A stretch of DNA of 64,000 bases from the NCBI RefSeq assembly GCF_001519065.1, contig NZ_KQ954257.1, positions 62,001 to 126,000 on the forward strand, in the 5' to 3' direction. Below, piece by piece: positions 54,480 through 63,180 of this stretch (position 1 is the first letter of the stretch; every line of letters starts with the position of its first letter). The translations under genes were made by a program, and so were the position numbers. This stretch comes from Novosphingobium sp. FSW06-99 (GTDB taxonomy: Bacteria; Pseudomonadota; Alphaproteobacteria; Sphingomonadales; Sphingomonadaceae). The notes beneath the pieces were generated by a model. That model was given only the letters and a program-made list of their open reading frames with translations, was not told where the DNA came from and searched no databases.

Positions 54480-54545
54480 GCGCTTGCGCGCGTGACAGCT
54501 CAGAACAGTTTAGCGCTTGCGCGCATCACGATTCAGAACGGTTTG
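54480..54545. repeat. Imperfect 33-bp tandem duplication at the hemJ 3' end
   Basis: Two adjacent copies (54480-54512 and 54513-54545) share 26 of 33 bases, including GCGCTTGCGCGC and CAGAAC-GTTT. The right copy contains the last codons and stop of hemJ; the left copy lies outside the gene, between hemJ and rho. Confidence 0.65.
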
Positions 54546-54976
54546 AGAATCACCAGAATGATGATGATCGCGGCCGCGACGCCGGGCACTTCGTTGGCCA
54601 GACGCAATTGCCGCCCCGTCAGCTTGCGCTGACCGGTTGCCAGATGGCGGGCATAGCTGGCCATCCACACATGATAGCCGGTCAGCACCACCACCACCGC
54701 CAGCTTGGCATGCAACCAGCCCTGGGTGAACCAGCCCCCGCTGACCGCCAGCATCAGCCCGAACACCCACACCAGCACCAGCGATGGCCACAGGATAATC
54801 TTCAGCAGTCGCGCCTCACGCTCCACCCACAGCGCGTTTTCTGGCGCACCGGGCGCACATTCCTGATGATACACGAAAAACCGGGGCAGCATGAACAACC
54901 CGGCCATCCAGAACACCACAAAGATGACATGGGCAGCCTTCAGCCAGAGATAGAGCATCGTGAGCACCTGAATCAT
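54533..54976 (-). CDS. hemJ: Protoporphyrinogen IX oxidase HemJ
   Basis: Membrane-bound protoporphyrinogen oxidase of the HemJ/UPF0093 type. It has 147 residues and four transmembrane helices. Essential-type residues are present in the first helix (LKAAHVIFVVFWMAGLFMLPR, with the conserved His) and in the third (GWLHAKLAVVVVLTGYH, with His and Lys). It forms part of the alphaproteobacterial hemE-hemJ-rho set, although here two other genes lie between hemE and hemJ. Confidence 0.93.
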   Translation of the reverse strand: MIQVLTMLYLWLKAAHVIFVVFWMAGLFMLPRFFVYHQECAPGAPENALWVEREARLLKIILWPSLVLVWVFGLMLAVSGGWFTQGWLHAKLAVVVVLTGYHVWMASYARHLATGQRKLTGRQLRLANEVPGVAAAIIIILVILKPF

Positions 54977-55055
54977 GGAAACCAGGATAGTCTGTCCCGC
55001 TCGCTGCCGGAAGGGGCTGCGTTTGGCAACGGGCTTTGCGTGGGCAACGGTGCCA

Positions 55056-55244
55056 TCACCGATCGGGCCGGGGAATGCGCTTGCCCTTGCGCCGACTGGT
55101 CAGGTGCCACGCACCACATCGGTCACAACGATAGGGACGCACCAAATATTCACGCTTTTCCGCCACATTCAGCGCACTCGCCTGGTCGGCATAGCGCACT
55201 TTGGCCTGGCAGATTCGCAGTCTGGTTCGCATCATGTCCACCAT
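55056..55244 (-). CDS. Small CxxC / HLTS protein, putative zinc ribbon
   Basis: A 62-residue basic protein from the ATG at 55244. The middle is helical (ICQAKVRYADQASALNVAE). It ends in YRCDRCGAWHLTSRRKGKR: a CxxC followed by Trp-His, which could form a half zinc ribbon with an N-terminal Cys. Similar CxxC-xxxHLTS small proteins occur in alphaproteobacteria and phages, with unknown role. It is divergent from the glycosyltransferase gene 32 bp away and upstream of hemJ on the same strand. Confidence 0.65.
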   Translation of the reverse strand: MVDMMRTRLRICQAKVRYADQASALNVAEKREYLVRPYRCDRCGAWHLTSRRKGKRIPRPDR

Positions 55245-55276
55245 CCCACCAATACGCTGAACGTCACCTTAGAGGC

Positions 55277-56824
55277 ATGCGTGCAAATGACCAATCGTTG
55301 GCCTATCGCATGGTGATCCTGTTGCGCCGGTTCGGGTTTGGCATGCTGGCGCTGCTGTTCGTGATCGCGGCCTGCCTTGCGATCGCCAGACGCGGACCGT
55401 GGTACGACGAGTTTTATGCCTTTTACGTGGTGCGTGCGGGAGCCTCGCTCGATGTGCTGGCTCCGGCCTGGCTGCGCGACAACCATCCGCCACTGTTCTA
55501 TGGCCTCGCGTGGCTCTGGGCGCGGGTGCTTGGCCTGTTCGGGCTGGCAGACAGTGTCGGTGACCTGCGCACGGTCAATCTGGTCGTGCTGGCGGCGACA
55601 GCGCTGCTGTTCGCACGCCTCGCGCGCACCGATGCGTGGTTTCGCCGGCTGCTGTGGTACGATGTGTTGGCGCTGGCCGCGACTTTTCCGGCGCTCGACC
55701 GGATCGACCAGTTGCGGTCCTATTTCCTGTCGTTCGCGCTGACCGCCCTTGTCCTGCCGATCGTGCTGCGCTGGTCGCACCGGGGTTCGCGCCCTGCCAT
55801 GCCGTGCCTGCTGCTGGCGCTGGCCTTCACCACACATCTGGTCACCACGGTGATCGTGATGGCAATGGTTGCGGTCATGCTGCTTCGTCTGGTGTTGGAG
55901 CGGGAGTGGCAACCCGCCCGCCGGCTGGCGATGGCCACTGCGCTCGCGCTCGTTCCGCTGGCGGCAAGCATGGCAGTGCAATTGCCGACGATCATCGGCA
56001 ACACCCGAAGTTTCTGGATTCCCACCGGTCTCAACGGCGCGCGCTGGGCCATCGAAAGCGAGCTGATTGATGCGGTCACCTGCAATCCGGTGCTGGCGCT
56101 TGCCGCCCTGGCAGGTCTTGTCCTGCTGCTGTTGCGCCCCGACGCCCGCTCGCGCGCGACGTTCATCGATCTGGCCACACTCGGCGCCGGACTGGTGCTG
56201 GCACTGGCGGTGCTGATTGCCGTGCATCTTCACCGCCCGCTGGTCATAAACCGCTATCTGGTCGCGATCGATCCGATTGTCGCGCTGATACTTGCCCTGG
56301 GCGCAGAAAACCTGACTCGGCGGCTGACCGATCGCGCCACCGTGCCGATCGATGCCGCCATGCTGATCGCAACGGTGCTGGCGATCCACGCCAACTGTCG
56401 CACCACCGTGCAGCAATGGAGCTGGACCGGCACTGCCCGCACAATCGCCGGCCTGATACACGACTGCCCGACCACCGTGGTTCACCCCGATCTATACTGG
56501 AACAGCGAACCTTTGGGCATGCCGCCGCGCGATAACCTGGCAGTCGTGCCGTTTTCCTATGCCTATATGGCACGGCAGAGCGGGTTTGCGCTCGCCCCCG
56601 TCGGATCGCATACGATGTCGCGGGCTTGTCCTACGCTGTTCTGGTCAGACCATGCCGCCGCGTTCCACCCCAGCGCCGCCACGGTGATCCGCGAATTGCG
56701 CCAGGCTGGCTATCCGGTCACTTCCGGGCGCATGATCCGCCACGACATCGGCTGGGTGCTGGTTACCCCGCCCGCCAGTCCCGCACCACCGCCAACAGGC
56801 GTTCGACGTGGGCAATCGGGGTAA
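55277..56824 (+). CDS. Polytopic membrane glycosyltransferase-like protein (GT39/PMT superfamily)
   Basis: About 515 residues with around ten membrane helices. After the first helix a luminal loop contains WYDEFYAFYVVRAG, with the Asp-Glu pair typical of ArnT/PMT-type GT-C transferases, and then LRDNHPPLFYGLAWLW, the HPP motif of that class. Such enzymes transfer sugars from polyprenyl-phosphate donors. The acceptor is unknown. The start is the ATG at 55277 (its AGAGG is very close, so 55310 is possible). Its 3' end overlaps the end of convergent hemE by 62 nt. Confidence 0.75.
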   Translation: MRANDQSLAYRMVILLRRFGFGMLALLFVIAACLAIARRGPWYDEFYAFYVVRAGASLDVLAPAWLRDNHPPLFYGLAWLWARVLGLFGLADSVGDLRTVNLVVLAATALLFARLARTDAWFRRLLWYDVLALAATFPALDRIDQLRSYFLSFALTALVLPIVLRWSHRGSRPAMPCLLLALAFTTHLVTTVIVMAMVAVMLLRLVLEREWQPARRLAMATALALVPLAASMAVQLPTIIGNTRSFWIPTGLNGARWAIESELIDAVTCNPVLALAALAGLVLLLLRPDARSRATFIDLATLGAGLVLALAVLIAVHLHRPLVINRYLVAIDPIVALILALGAENLTRRLTDRATVPIDAAMLIATVLAIHANCRTTVQQWSWTGTARTIAGLIHDCPTTVVHPDLYWNSEPLGMPPRDNLAVVPFSYAYMARQSGFALAPVGSHTMSRACPTLFWSDHAAAFHPSAATVIRELRQAGYPVTSGRMIRHDIGWVLVTPPASPAPPPTGVRRGQSG

Positions 56825-57791
56825 ACTGGCCAATCCCGTGTCCCAGGTTGAACACATGCGGCCGGCCGGCAAAGGCATCAAGCACCGCACGGGCGCCTGC
56901 ATCGAGCGCATCGCCACCCGCCAGCAGCAGCAGCGGATCAAGATTGCCCTGTACCGGCAATCCCTCGGGCAGCGCTGCCGCCGCCCAGACCGGGTCGATC
57001 GTTTCATCCACGCCAACCGCCGCGACGCCGGTTTCGCGGGCATAAGCGGGCAGCTTTTCCCCTGCACCCTTTGGAAAGCCGATCACCGGCACACCCGGAT
57101 GACGCTCGGCCAGCGCAGCGACAATGCGCGCATTGGGCGCAATGACCCAGCGTTCAAATTCACGCGGGGCCAGACTGCCCGACCATGAATCGAACAATTG
57201 CACGGCTTCGGCGCCTGCCAGGATCTGACCCGAGAGATACTCGATGGTCACGTCGATGATGGCATCTATGATCGCCTGAAACGCCGCCGGATCGCGATAG
57301 GCCATGGCGCGCGTGTCGTGCTGGTCGCGGCTACCCTCGCCCGCGACCATATAAGTGGCGACCGTCCAGGGACTGCCTGCAAAGCCCAGCAAGGTGGTTT
57401 CAGGTGCCAATGCGGCGCGTACTTGTGCCACGGTGTCATAGATCACGGCCAAACGTTCAGGCACGGCGCTGAGCGTGTCGAGCGCGGTATCGACCAGCTT
57501 TGGCGACAGCCGCGGACCTTCTCCCGCGAGAAATTCCAGCGTCTGGCCCATGGCATGGGGCACGATGAGGATGTCGCTGAACAGGATGGCCCCGTCAAAG
57601 CCGAACCGGCGCACCGGCTGCAAAGTGATCTCGCACGCCGCTTGGCTGTCGTAGACCAGATCGAGAAATCCGCCCTTGTCTGCGCGCAAGGCCCGATATT
57701 CGGGCAGATAGCGCCCCGCCTGACGCATCAACCAGATCGGGCGTTGCGCGAGATTCGTGCCGAGAAGCGTGTCGAACAAGGGACCTGGCAT
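56763..57791 (-). CDS. hemE: Uroporphyrinogen decarboxylase
   Basis: Decarboxylates uroporphyrinogen III to coproporphyrinogen III in haem synthesis. It has 342 residues from the ATG at 57791 (a TTG at 57806 is an alternative). The N-terminal signature IWLMRQAGRYLPEYRALR, the GFDGAILFSDILIVPHAMG region with the catalytic Asp, and GFAGSPWTVATYMV are intact. The gene marks the left border of the predicted replication origin, as in Caulobacter and Rickettsia. Confidence 0.97.
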   Translation of the reverse strand: MPGPLFDTLLGTNLAQRPIWLMRQAGRYLPEYRALRADKGGFLDLVYDSQAACEITLQPVRRFGFDGAILFSDILIVPHAMGQTLEFLAGEGPRLSPKLVDTALDTLSAVPERLAVIYDTVAQVRAALAPETTLLGFAGSPWTVATYMVAGEGSRDQHDTRAMAYRDPAAFQAIIDAIIDVTIEYLSGQILAGAEAVQLFDSWSGSLAPREFERWVIAPNARIVAALAERHPGVPVIGFPKGAGEKLPAYARETGVAAVGVDETIDPVWAAAALPEGLPVQGNLDPLLLLAGGDALDAGARAVLDAFAGRPHVFNLGHGIGQFTPIAHVERLLAVVRDWRAG

Positions 57792-58142
57792 CGTGATCGG
57801 TTCCAATCAAAATCAAAAAAGAGTTTTTTATATATATGGATGTAGGAGTCTGATGGCCCTGTGGATATCGGGGATGGCCGCGCTCTGCCCTGAATCATCC
57901 ACCATGCCGATGTTTGTGTCAGTTCTGCGACTCCCCGGTTTGAAGCGTTCAAGCGAAACTTGTGCCCGTTGTCCACAGCATGTGGGCAAGTGTGCTCCGC
58001 CTGTGGCGAAAATGGCATGGCTGTGCGGGATGATGGGGATGGATCGCACCCTCGTGCTTGTCGGCGCAATCATCCCGTGGTTTATCCATCGCCTGTCCAC
58101 AGATCCATCCCGGGGCTGTGGAATGCGGCATTGCAAGGGGCC
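57792..58142. other. Predicted chromosomal replication origin (oriC)
   Basis: Non-coding gap between hemE and ppsR. The left end (57805-57838) is strongly AT-rich and a likely unwinding element. DnaA-box-like 9-mers follow: TGTGGATAT (57860-57868, 8/9), TTGTCCACA (57969-57977, 8/9), TGTGGGCAA (57981-57989, 7/9), TGTGGCGAA (58002-58010, 7/9), TTATCCATC (58082-58090, 7/9) and CTGTCCACA (58093-58101, 7/9). Three GANTC sites (57846, 57892, 57929) may be CcrM targets. Flanking core genes point away on both sides and parS/parAB lie 8-10 kb to the left. The position equals that of the Caulobacter and Rickettsia origins. Confidence 0.85.
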
Positions 58143-59030
58143 ATGGATCGACTTCATCTTCATCTTCTGTCGGATTCCACCGGCGAGACGCTGGACATGA
58201 TCGCCAAGGCGGCGCTGGCGCAATTCGAGACCGCCGACGTCGTGCGCCATTTCTGGCCGATGGTGCGCTCGCAACAGCATCTCGACCGGATCATGGGCGA
58301 AATCGCCAGCAATCCGGGGCTCGTGCTGTTCACCCTGGTCAGCACCGAAATCCGCGAGCGGCTGGAAAAGCGCTGTGCAGCACTGGGTCTGCGCAGCATT
58401 TCGGCGCTCGATACCGTGACCGACGCGCTCGAAACGCTGTTGGGGCAGGAAGCGAAGGGCCGACCGGGCCGCCAGCACATCATGGACGATGCCTATTTTC
58501 ACCGGGTTGACGCCATCCAGTTCACCATTGCCCACGATGACGGCATCGGCTGGGAAAACTGGGAACAGGCCGACATCATCCTGGCCGGTGTCTCGCGCAG
58601 TTCCAAGACGCCGACGTCGATCTATCTCGCCAATCGGGGATATCGCGTGGCGAACATACCGATTGTGGTGGAAAGCCCGCCGCCGACGTCGCTGTTCGCG
58701 GTGCGCCGCCCGATGGTGGTCGGGCTGACCACCAGCCCCGAACGCCTGATCCAGGTGCGGCGCAATCGCCTGCTGTCGCTCAACCAGGCCCCCGAAACCA
58801 GTTATGTCGACAACGAACACGTCACCCGCGAAGTGCAGTTTGCCCGGCGCATGTTTGCCGACAATGGCTGGCCGGTGATCGATGTCAGCCGCCGTTCGAT
58901 CGAGGAAACCGCTGCCGCCGTGATCAACCTGTACAATGAACGCCACAACATCCGCGCCGCCAACGGCATGGATATCGCCCGCGATGATGAAGACTGGACA
59001 GATGCCGGGCGGCAGGGGTCGCGCCAATGA
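58143..59030 (+). CDS. ppsR: PEP synthase / PPDK regulatory kinase-pyrophosphorylase (DUF299)
   Basis: Bifunctional ADP-dependent kinase and Pi-dependent pyrophosphorylase that controls pyruvate phosphate dikinase or PEP synthase. It has 295 residues from the ATG at 58143. It begins [17 protein letters not shown]; the P-loop-like [16 protein letters not shown] is at 149-164, followed by [11 protein letters not shown] and the C-terminal [16 protein letters not shown]. It is the RP001 homologue bordering the Rickettsia origin. It overlaps maf by 4 nt. Confidence 0.95.
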   Translation: MDRLHLHLLSDSTGETLDMIAKAALAQFETADVVRHFWPMVRSQQHLDRIMGEIASNPGLVLFTLVSTEIRERLEKRCAALGLRSISALDTVTDALETLLGQEAKGRPGRQHIMDDAYFHRVDAIQFTIAHDDGIGWENWEQADIILAGVSRSSKTPTSIYLANRGYRVANIPIVVESPPPTSLFAVRRPMVVGLTTSPERLIQVRRNRLLSLNQAPETSYVDNEHVTREVQFARRMFADNGWPVIDVSRRSIEETAAAVINLYNERHNIRAANGMDIARDDEDWTDAGRQGSRQ

Positions 59031-59629
59031 CTGCATCGCCACAGCCATTGGTGCTTGCCTCGCAAAGCGCCTCGCGCAAGGCCATGCTCGAGGCCGCCGG
59101 GGTGCCGTTCGAGGCGCGCGCGGCGAGCGTTGACGAGGCCGAACTCAAACGCGAACTGATCGGGGTGTCGGGCGCCGATGTTGCCACGATCCTGGCCGAA
59201 GCCAAGGCGATCTGCGTTTCGCTGGCGCTGCCGGCGCGATTGGTGCTGGGCGGCGATTCGCTGGTCGAAGTGGCCGGGCGCCAGTTCGACAAACCGGTCA
59301 GCCGCGCCAATGCCGCCGAACACCTGGCATTCTTTTCCGGTCAGACGATGGCGCTGTCATCGGCCGCCGTGCTGGTGCGCGACGGGGTGGTGGTGTGGCG
59401 CCATGTTGAAACCGCCCGGCTGAAAGTCAGGCAGCTTTCCCCCAGCTTTATCGACAGCTATCTCGACAGCGAATGGCCTGCCGTGGCGGCCTGTGTCGGG
59501 GTTTTCCGTATCGAGGCGCGCGGGGTGCAACTGTTCGACGCGATCGAGGGCAGCCATTTCACCGTACTGGGCATGCCCTTGCTCGCGCTGCTGGGCGCGC
59601 TGCGCAATTGCGGTGTTTTGCCGGCATGA
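59027..59629 (+). CDS. maf: Maf family nucleoside triphosphate pyrophosphatase
   Basis: House-cleaning pyrophosphatase of 200 residues that hydrolyses non-canonical or specific NTPs. The N-terminal motif [19 protein letters not shown] and the catalytic region [11 protein letters not shown] (Asp base) are present, with [14 protein letters not shown] and the [14 protein letters not shown]-terminal motif. It may also be tagged Maf/YceF-type. It overlaps ppsR and aroE by 4 nt on either side. Confidence 0.92.
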   Translation: MTASPQPLVLASQSASRKAMLEAAGVPFEARAASVDEAELKRELIGVSGADVATILAEAKAICVSLALPARLVLGGDSLVEVAGRQFDKPVSRANAAEHLAFFSGQTMALSSAAVLVRDGVVVWRHVETARLKVRQLSPSFIDSYLDSEWPAVAACVGVFRIEARGVQLFDAIEGSHFTVLGMPLLALLGALRNCGVLPA

Positions 59630-60483
59630 CCACGCCTTATGCCGAAGTGATCGGCGATCCGATCGCCCAGTCCAGGTCGCCCGCGATCCATGGGTTCTGG
59701 CTCGATCGGCTGGGGCTTGATGGCGCTTATCGGGCGACCCGTGTCGGCACGGATGAACTCGGCGATTATCTGGCCACACGGCGCGCCGATCCGGACTGGC
59801 GCGGGTGCAATGTCACGATGCCGCACAAACAGGCGGTGATCGGTCTGCTCGACCGGCTCGATCCGCTGGCGGCGCGGGTGGGTGCGGTCAACACCATCGT
59901 GCCCGAAGCGGGTGCGCTGGTCGGCTACAACACCGATGTGCCGGGTTTTCTCGAACCATTACAACCGTTGCTTGATCAGGCGCACCTGTTTCGCATGGCA
60001 CGTGTGCTGGGCACTGGCGGTGCGGCACGCGCGGTGGTGACGGCGCTGGTCGAGGCCGGGGTGGTGGTGGTGCTGGCGGGGCGCGATCCGGCCAAGGCAC
60101 GGGCACTGCTCGACGAACTGGCCCCGGGCGGGGACCACCACGCGATCGACCTGGCCCATTTCGCGGCGCCGACCGATTTCGCCTTTGATGATCGTGACGG
60201 TATTTTCGATCTGGTCGTCAACGCCACCGCGCTGGGCATGACCGGTCATGCGCCGCTGGCCTTTGACATGACGCATACGCCGCCGGGCGCGGTGTTCTAC
60301 GATATTGTGACCAGCCCGCTGGACACTGCGTTCCTGCGCGCGGCGCGCGGCGCCGGGCTTGCCACAATCGATGGTCTGGCCATGCTGATCGGACAGGCCG
60401 ACCACGCGTTTCGCCGCTTTTTCGGCGCGCATCCGCCGCGTGGTGGGGCCGACCGCGACCTTCGCACGCGGCTTGGGGCATGA
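59626..60483 (+). CDS. aroE: Shikimate dehydrogenase
   Basis: NADPH-dependent reduction of 3-dehydroshikimate to shikimate. It has 285 residues from the ATG at 59626. Substrate-domain motifs are [19 protein letters not shown] and [10 protein letters not shown] (catalytic Lys). Then come [16 protein letters not shown], the dinucleotide loop [11 protein letters not shown] and the NATALGM motif. It overlaps maf and coaE by 4 nt, fitting a four-gene ppsR-maf-aroE-coaE operon right of oriC. Confidence 0.96.
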   Translation: MTTPYAEVIGDPIAQSRSPAIHGFWLDRLGLDGAYRATRVGTDELGDYLATRRADPDWRGCNVTMPHKQAVIGLLDRLDPLAARVGAVNTIVPEAGALVGYNTDVPGFLEPLQPLLDQAHLFRMARVLGTGGAARAVVTALVEAGVVVVLAGRDPAKARALLDELAPGGDHHAIDLAHFAAPTDFAFDDRDGIFDLVVNATALGMTGHAPLAFDMTHTPPGAVFYDIVTSPLDTAFLRAARGAGLATIDGLAMLIGQADHAFRRFFGAHPPRGGADRDLRTRLGA

Positions 60484-61079
60484 CCCGTCCGTTCATCCTT
60501 GGCCTGACCGGATCGATCGGCATGGGTAAATCGGCGGTCGCGCAGATGTTGCGCGATCTGGATGTGCCGGTGTTCGATGCCGATGCGGCAGTGCATCGCC
60601 TGCAGTCGGCGGGCAGCCCGTTGCTCGATCGGATCGAGGCGGCGTTCCCCGGCTCCACCGGTCCCGACGGAGTGCGGCGGCAGGAACTCGGCGCGCACGT
60701 GTTTGGCGATCGCGACGCGCTGGCGCGGCTGGAGGCGATCATGCACCCGGCGGTTGGCGCAGAGCGCGCGGCGTTTCTGGCCGATCATGCCGATGCGGCG
60801 CTGGTCGTGTTCGATATCCCGCTGCTCTATGAAAAGGGACATGGCGAGGGGCTCGATGCGGTCGCGGTGGTTTCCGCTCCGCTGGCCATGCAACGCGACC
60901 GCGTGCTTGCCCGCCCTGGCATGACCGAGGCGCGCTTTGCGCAGATCCTGGCGCTGCAAGTGCCCGATGCGGAAAAGCGGGCACGGGCAACATACGTGAT
61001 AGATACTGGAGTCGCACTGGCCGAGACCGCAGCCGCGGTTGCCGCGCTGGTTGCCATGCTGCGCGCCCGCGCGCGATGA
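60480..61079 (+). CDS. coaE: Dephospho-CoA kinase
   Basis: Last step of CoA synthesis. It has 199 residues. The P-loop GLTGSIGMGKSAV is at residues 8-20, then DADAAVHRLQSAG, the lid motif and IPLLYEKGHGEGLD. It overlaps aroE by 4 nt and is followed by an AT-rich 132-bp gap before dnaQ. Confidence 0.95.
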   Translation: MTRPFILGLTGSIGMGKSAVAQMLRDLDVPVFDADAAVHRLQSAGSPLLDRIEAAFPGSTGPDGVRRQELGAHVFGDRDALARLEAIMHPAVGAERAAFLADHADAALVVFDIPLLYEKGHGEGLDAVAVVSAPLAMQRDRVLARPGMTEARFAQILALQVPDAEKRARATYVIDTGVALAETAAAVAALVAMLRARAR

Positions 61080-61211
61080 AAAATTCCTGCAACAGCCTAT
61101 CGTCAAAATGCGTACAACACTGTTTTTATTGAATAATATTTTAATCCTCAGCCGCGCGTTTTTTGTTTTACCGCCTTGTCAGCGCGCCTTTGCAGGTTCA
61201 TCGTCACACAA
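61080..61211 (+). promoter_or_regulatory. AT-rich coaE-dnaQ gap, probable dnaQ promoter region
   Basis: These 132 bp between coaE and dnaQ are far more AT-rich (especially 61115-61175) than the surrounding sequence. TTTTTATTGAATAATATTTT and TTTTTTGTTTTA are visible. It probably holds the dnaQ promoter, but no convincing -35/-10 pair with proper spacing stands out. Confidence 0.4.
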
Positions 61212-61904
61212 ATGCGCGAAATCGTTTTCGATACCGAAACAACCGGGTTTGATCCCAAGAGCGGCGACCGGCTGGTGGAAATCGGCTGCATCGAGATGGT
61301 CAACCGGGTGGCTACCGGGGTGGTGTTCCACCGCTATTTCGATCCCGAACGCGACATGCCGGCCGAGGCCGAGGCGGTCCACGGGCTGTCGACCGCGTTC
61401 CTGACCGGCAAACCGAAATTTGCCGAACATGCCGCCGAATTGCTCGATTTTCTGGGCGATGCGCCGCTGGTGGCGCACAATGCGGCATTCGATTTCGGCT
61501 TTCTCAATGCCGAACTGGCGGCCTGCGGGCTTGGTCCGGTGTCGCTTGACCGGATGGTCGACACGATCGCGATCGCCCGGCGCAAGCACCCCGGCGCAAA
61601 GCTCAGCCTGGATGCGCTGTGTTCGCGCTATGGCATCGATCGCAGCCACCGCACCAAGCACGGCGCGCTGCTCGACGCCGAATTGCTGGCGCAACTCTAT
61701 GTCGAATTGTTGGGTGGCAGGCAGATCGGGCTGGAGCTCGCCGCCGATGCCACCGGGTCGGACGTCGTGCCCGAACAGGCCGCACACGGACCGGTCAACC
61801 GCCCATTCCGTTCGCCCAGGCCACACAGCCCGAGCGAGGCGGAACTGGCCCGTCATGGTGCATTCATGGCGGGATTTGGAGACCCCCTCTGGACGCGCGG
61901 GTAA
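61212..61904 (+). CDS. dnaQ: DNA polymerase III epsilon subunit
   Basis: 3'-5' proofreading exonuclease of the replicase. It has 230 residues from the ATG at 61212. Exo I motif FDTETTGFDPKSGD is at the N-terminus (Asp7, Glu9). Exo II is LVAHNAAFDFGFLNAEL, and Exo III has HGALLDAELLAQLY. The C-terminal 50 residues would bind polymerase alpha. It follows coaE in the classic origin-right order. Confidence 0.97.
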   Translation: MREIVFDTETTGFDPKSGDRLVEIGCIEMVNRVATGVVFHRYFDPERDMPAEAEAVHGLSTAFLTGKPKFAEHAAELLDFLGDAPLVAHNAAFDFGFLNAELAACGLGPVSLDRMVDTIAIARRKHPGAKLSLDALCSRYGIDRSHRTKHGALLDAELLAQLYVELLGGRQIGLELAADATGSDVVPEQAAHGPVNRPFRSPRPHSPSEAELARHGAFMAGFGDPLWTRG

Positions 61905-61950
61905 TCCGCACGGCCTGTTGGGGAACACTCCCCCAAAGAGGAGAAGTACG

Positions 61951-62550
61951 ATGGATATTCGCGTTTCCGGCCATCAGGTCGACACCGGCGCCGCATTTGA
62001 ATCCCACGCCCAGCAGCGGCTGGCCATCATCGTCGACAAGTATTTCTCACGCGCGCTCTCTTCGCAAGTCACGCTTGGCAAGGCCCCGCATGGCGGTTTC
62101 AGATGCGATATCGTCACCCATGTTGCCCAGGGCCTGATCCTCAAAGGCAGCTCGATCGCGCAGGATGCGCACCAGGCGCTCGACCAGTCGGCGGAAAAGA
62201 TCGACCGACAGCTCAGCCGCTACAAACGACGGATCAAGGATCGCCATGAAAACGCGCTCCACGCTCGCCGCCAGGACGATGCCAATTTCAACGGTTTTGC
62301 AGGCGGTACCGAGGACGCGACTTATACCCTGTTCGCCGAAGCAGCCCCTGACGAGGAACCGGCGGATGCCCCGCTGGTGATCGCCGAAACGCGCGTCGAT
62401 GTTCCCACTGCCACGGTGTCCGATGCGGTGATGATGCTCGATCTGCGCAACACCAATGCCCTGTTGTTCAAGAACGCCGGAACCGGCATACACAACATGG
62501 TCTATCGGCGGGGTGATGGTTCGATCGGCTGGGTTGAGCCGCAGAAATAG
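61951..62550 (+). CDS. hpf: Ribosome hibernation-promoting factor (long form)
   Basis: Long HPF/RaiA protein of 199 residues that dimerises 70S ribosomes in stationary phase. The ATG at 61951 follows a strong AGAGGAGA. The N-terminal S30AE domain is MDIRVSGHQVDTGAAFESHA to DRQLSRYKRRIKDRH. The C-terminal dimerisation domain has MMLDLRNTNALLFKNAGTG and VYRRGDGSIGWVEP. It lies upstream of ptsN, a common hpf-ptsN pair (rpoN is not adjacent here). Confidence 0.95.
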   Translation: MDIRVSGHQVDTGAAFESHAQQRLAIIVDKYFSRALSSQVTLGKAPHGGFRCDIVTHVAQGLILKGSSIAQDAHQALDQSAEKIDRQLSRYKRRIKDRHENALHARRQDDANFNGFAGGTEDATYTLFAEAAPDEEPADAPLVIAETRVDVPTATVSDAVMMLDLRNTNALLFKNAGTGIHNMVYRRGDGSIGWVEPQK

Positions 62551-62559
62551 ATCGCCCGA

Positions 62560-62594
62560 TGCGGCCCCGCCCGGCCAGTACCGGCGGGGCCGCA
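62560..62594 (+). terminator. GC-rich hairpin after hpf
   Basis: A stem of about 14 bp with one bulged base (arms starting 62560 and ending 62594) lies just past the hpf stop. Only ATTTC follows, so the T-tract is short. Confidence 0.5.
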
Positions 62595-62710
62595 ATTTCG
62601 TCGCAGCAAGATCCCACTACGCCAATCGACCCTTGCACGCGGTTGAAATCAGGCGCATGGCGCCTCCAACGTGACGGTGGCCTTACCAGACCGATGGTAT
62701 CAATTTGGCG

Positions 62711-63172
62711 ATGAGCGCGCTTTTTTCTATTGATCAACAGGCTGTTCGCGTGATCCGCGCGGAATCCAAAGCACAGATCCTGTCTGTGCTGGCGCAGTGT
62801 TTTGCGTCGGTCTATGGGCTCGACCCGGGCCATGTGCTGGACCGCATTCTCGAACGCGAGGCGCTGGGCAGCACCGGTTTCGGACGCGGTGTGGCGATAC
62901 CCCATGCCCGGATCGACGGTCTGACCCGCCCCGTGGCGGTGTTTCTGCGATTGGAAGGCCCGGTGGAATTTGCCGCCGCCGACGGCATGCCGGTCGATTG
63001 CGTGTTTGGCCTGCTGTCGCCCGATCAGGCAGGCGTGGCGCATCTGCAGGCACTGGCGGCGATTTCGCGGCTGATGCGCGATGATCGCATGCACAGCCGC
63101 CTGCTGGCCGCGCCCGACGCGGATTCGCTGTTTGCCCTGCTGGTCAACGTCATCGACCGCGACGCCGCCTGA
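62711..63172 (+). CDS. ptsN: PTS IIA-like nitrogen regulatory protein
   Basis: EIIA-Ntr of the nitrogen PTS. It has 153 residues from the ATG at 62711. The phosphorylation site is His65 in GVAIPHARIDG, preceded by REALGSTGFGRG; the body has FLRLEGPVEFAAADGMPVD and LLSPDQAGVAHLQALA. It relays phosphate from EI-Ntr and NPr to control potassium, nitrogen or storage responses. It lies between hpf and the DUF1491 gene. Confidence 0.94.
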   Translation: MSALFSIDQQAVRVIRAESKAQILSVLAQCFASVYGLDPGHVLDRILEREALGSTGFGRGVAIPHARIDGLTRPVAVFLRLEGPVEFAAADGMPVDCVFGLLSPDQAGVAHLQALAAISRLMRDDRMHSRLLAAPDADSLFALLVNVIDRDAA

Positions 63173-63180
63173 TCATCGCG

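Noticed and set aside
57828..59048. A 406-codon open frame on the - strand through the oriC gap and ppsR
   Set aside because: Covers the DnaA-box region and the antisense of ppsR; no domain seen.
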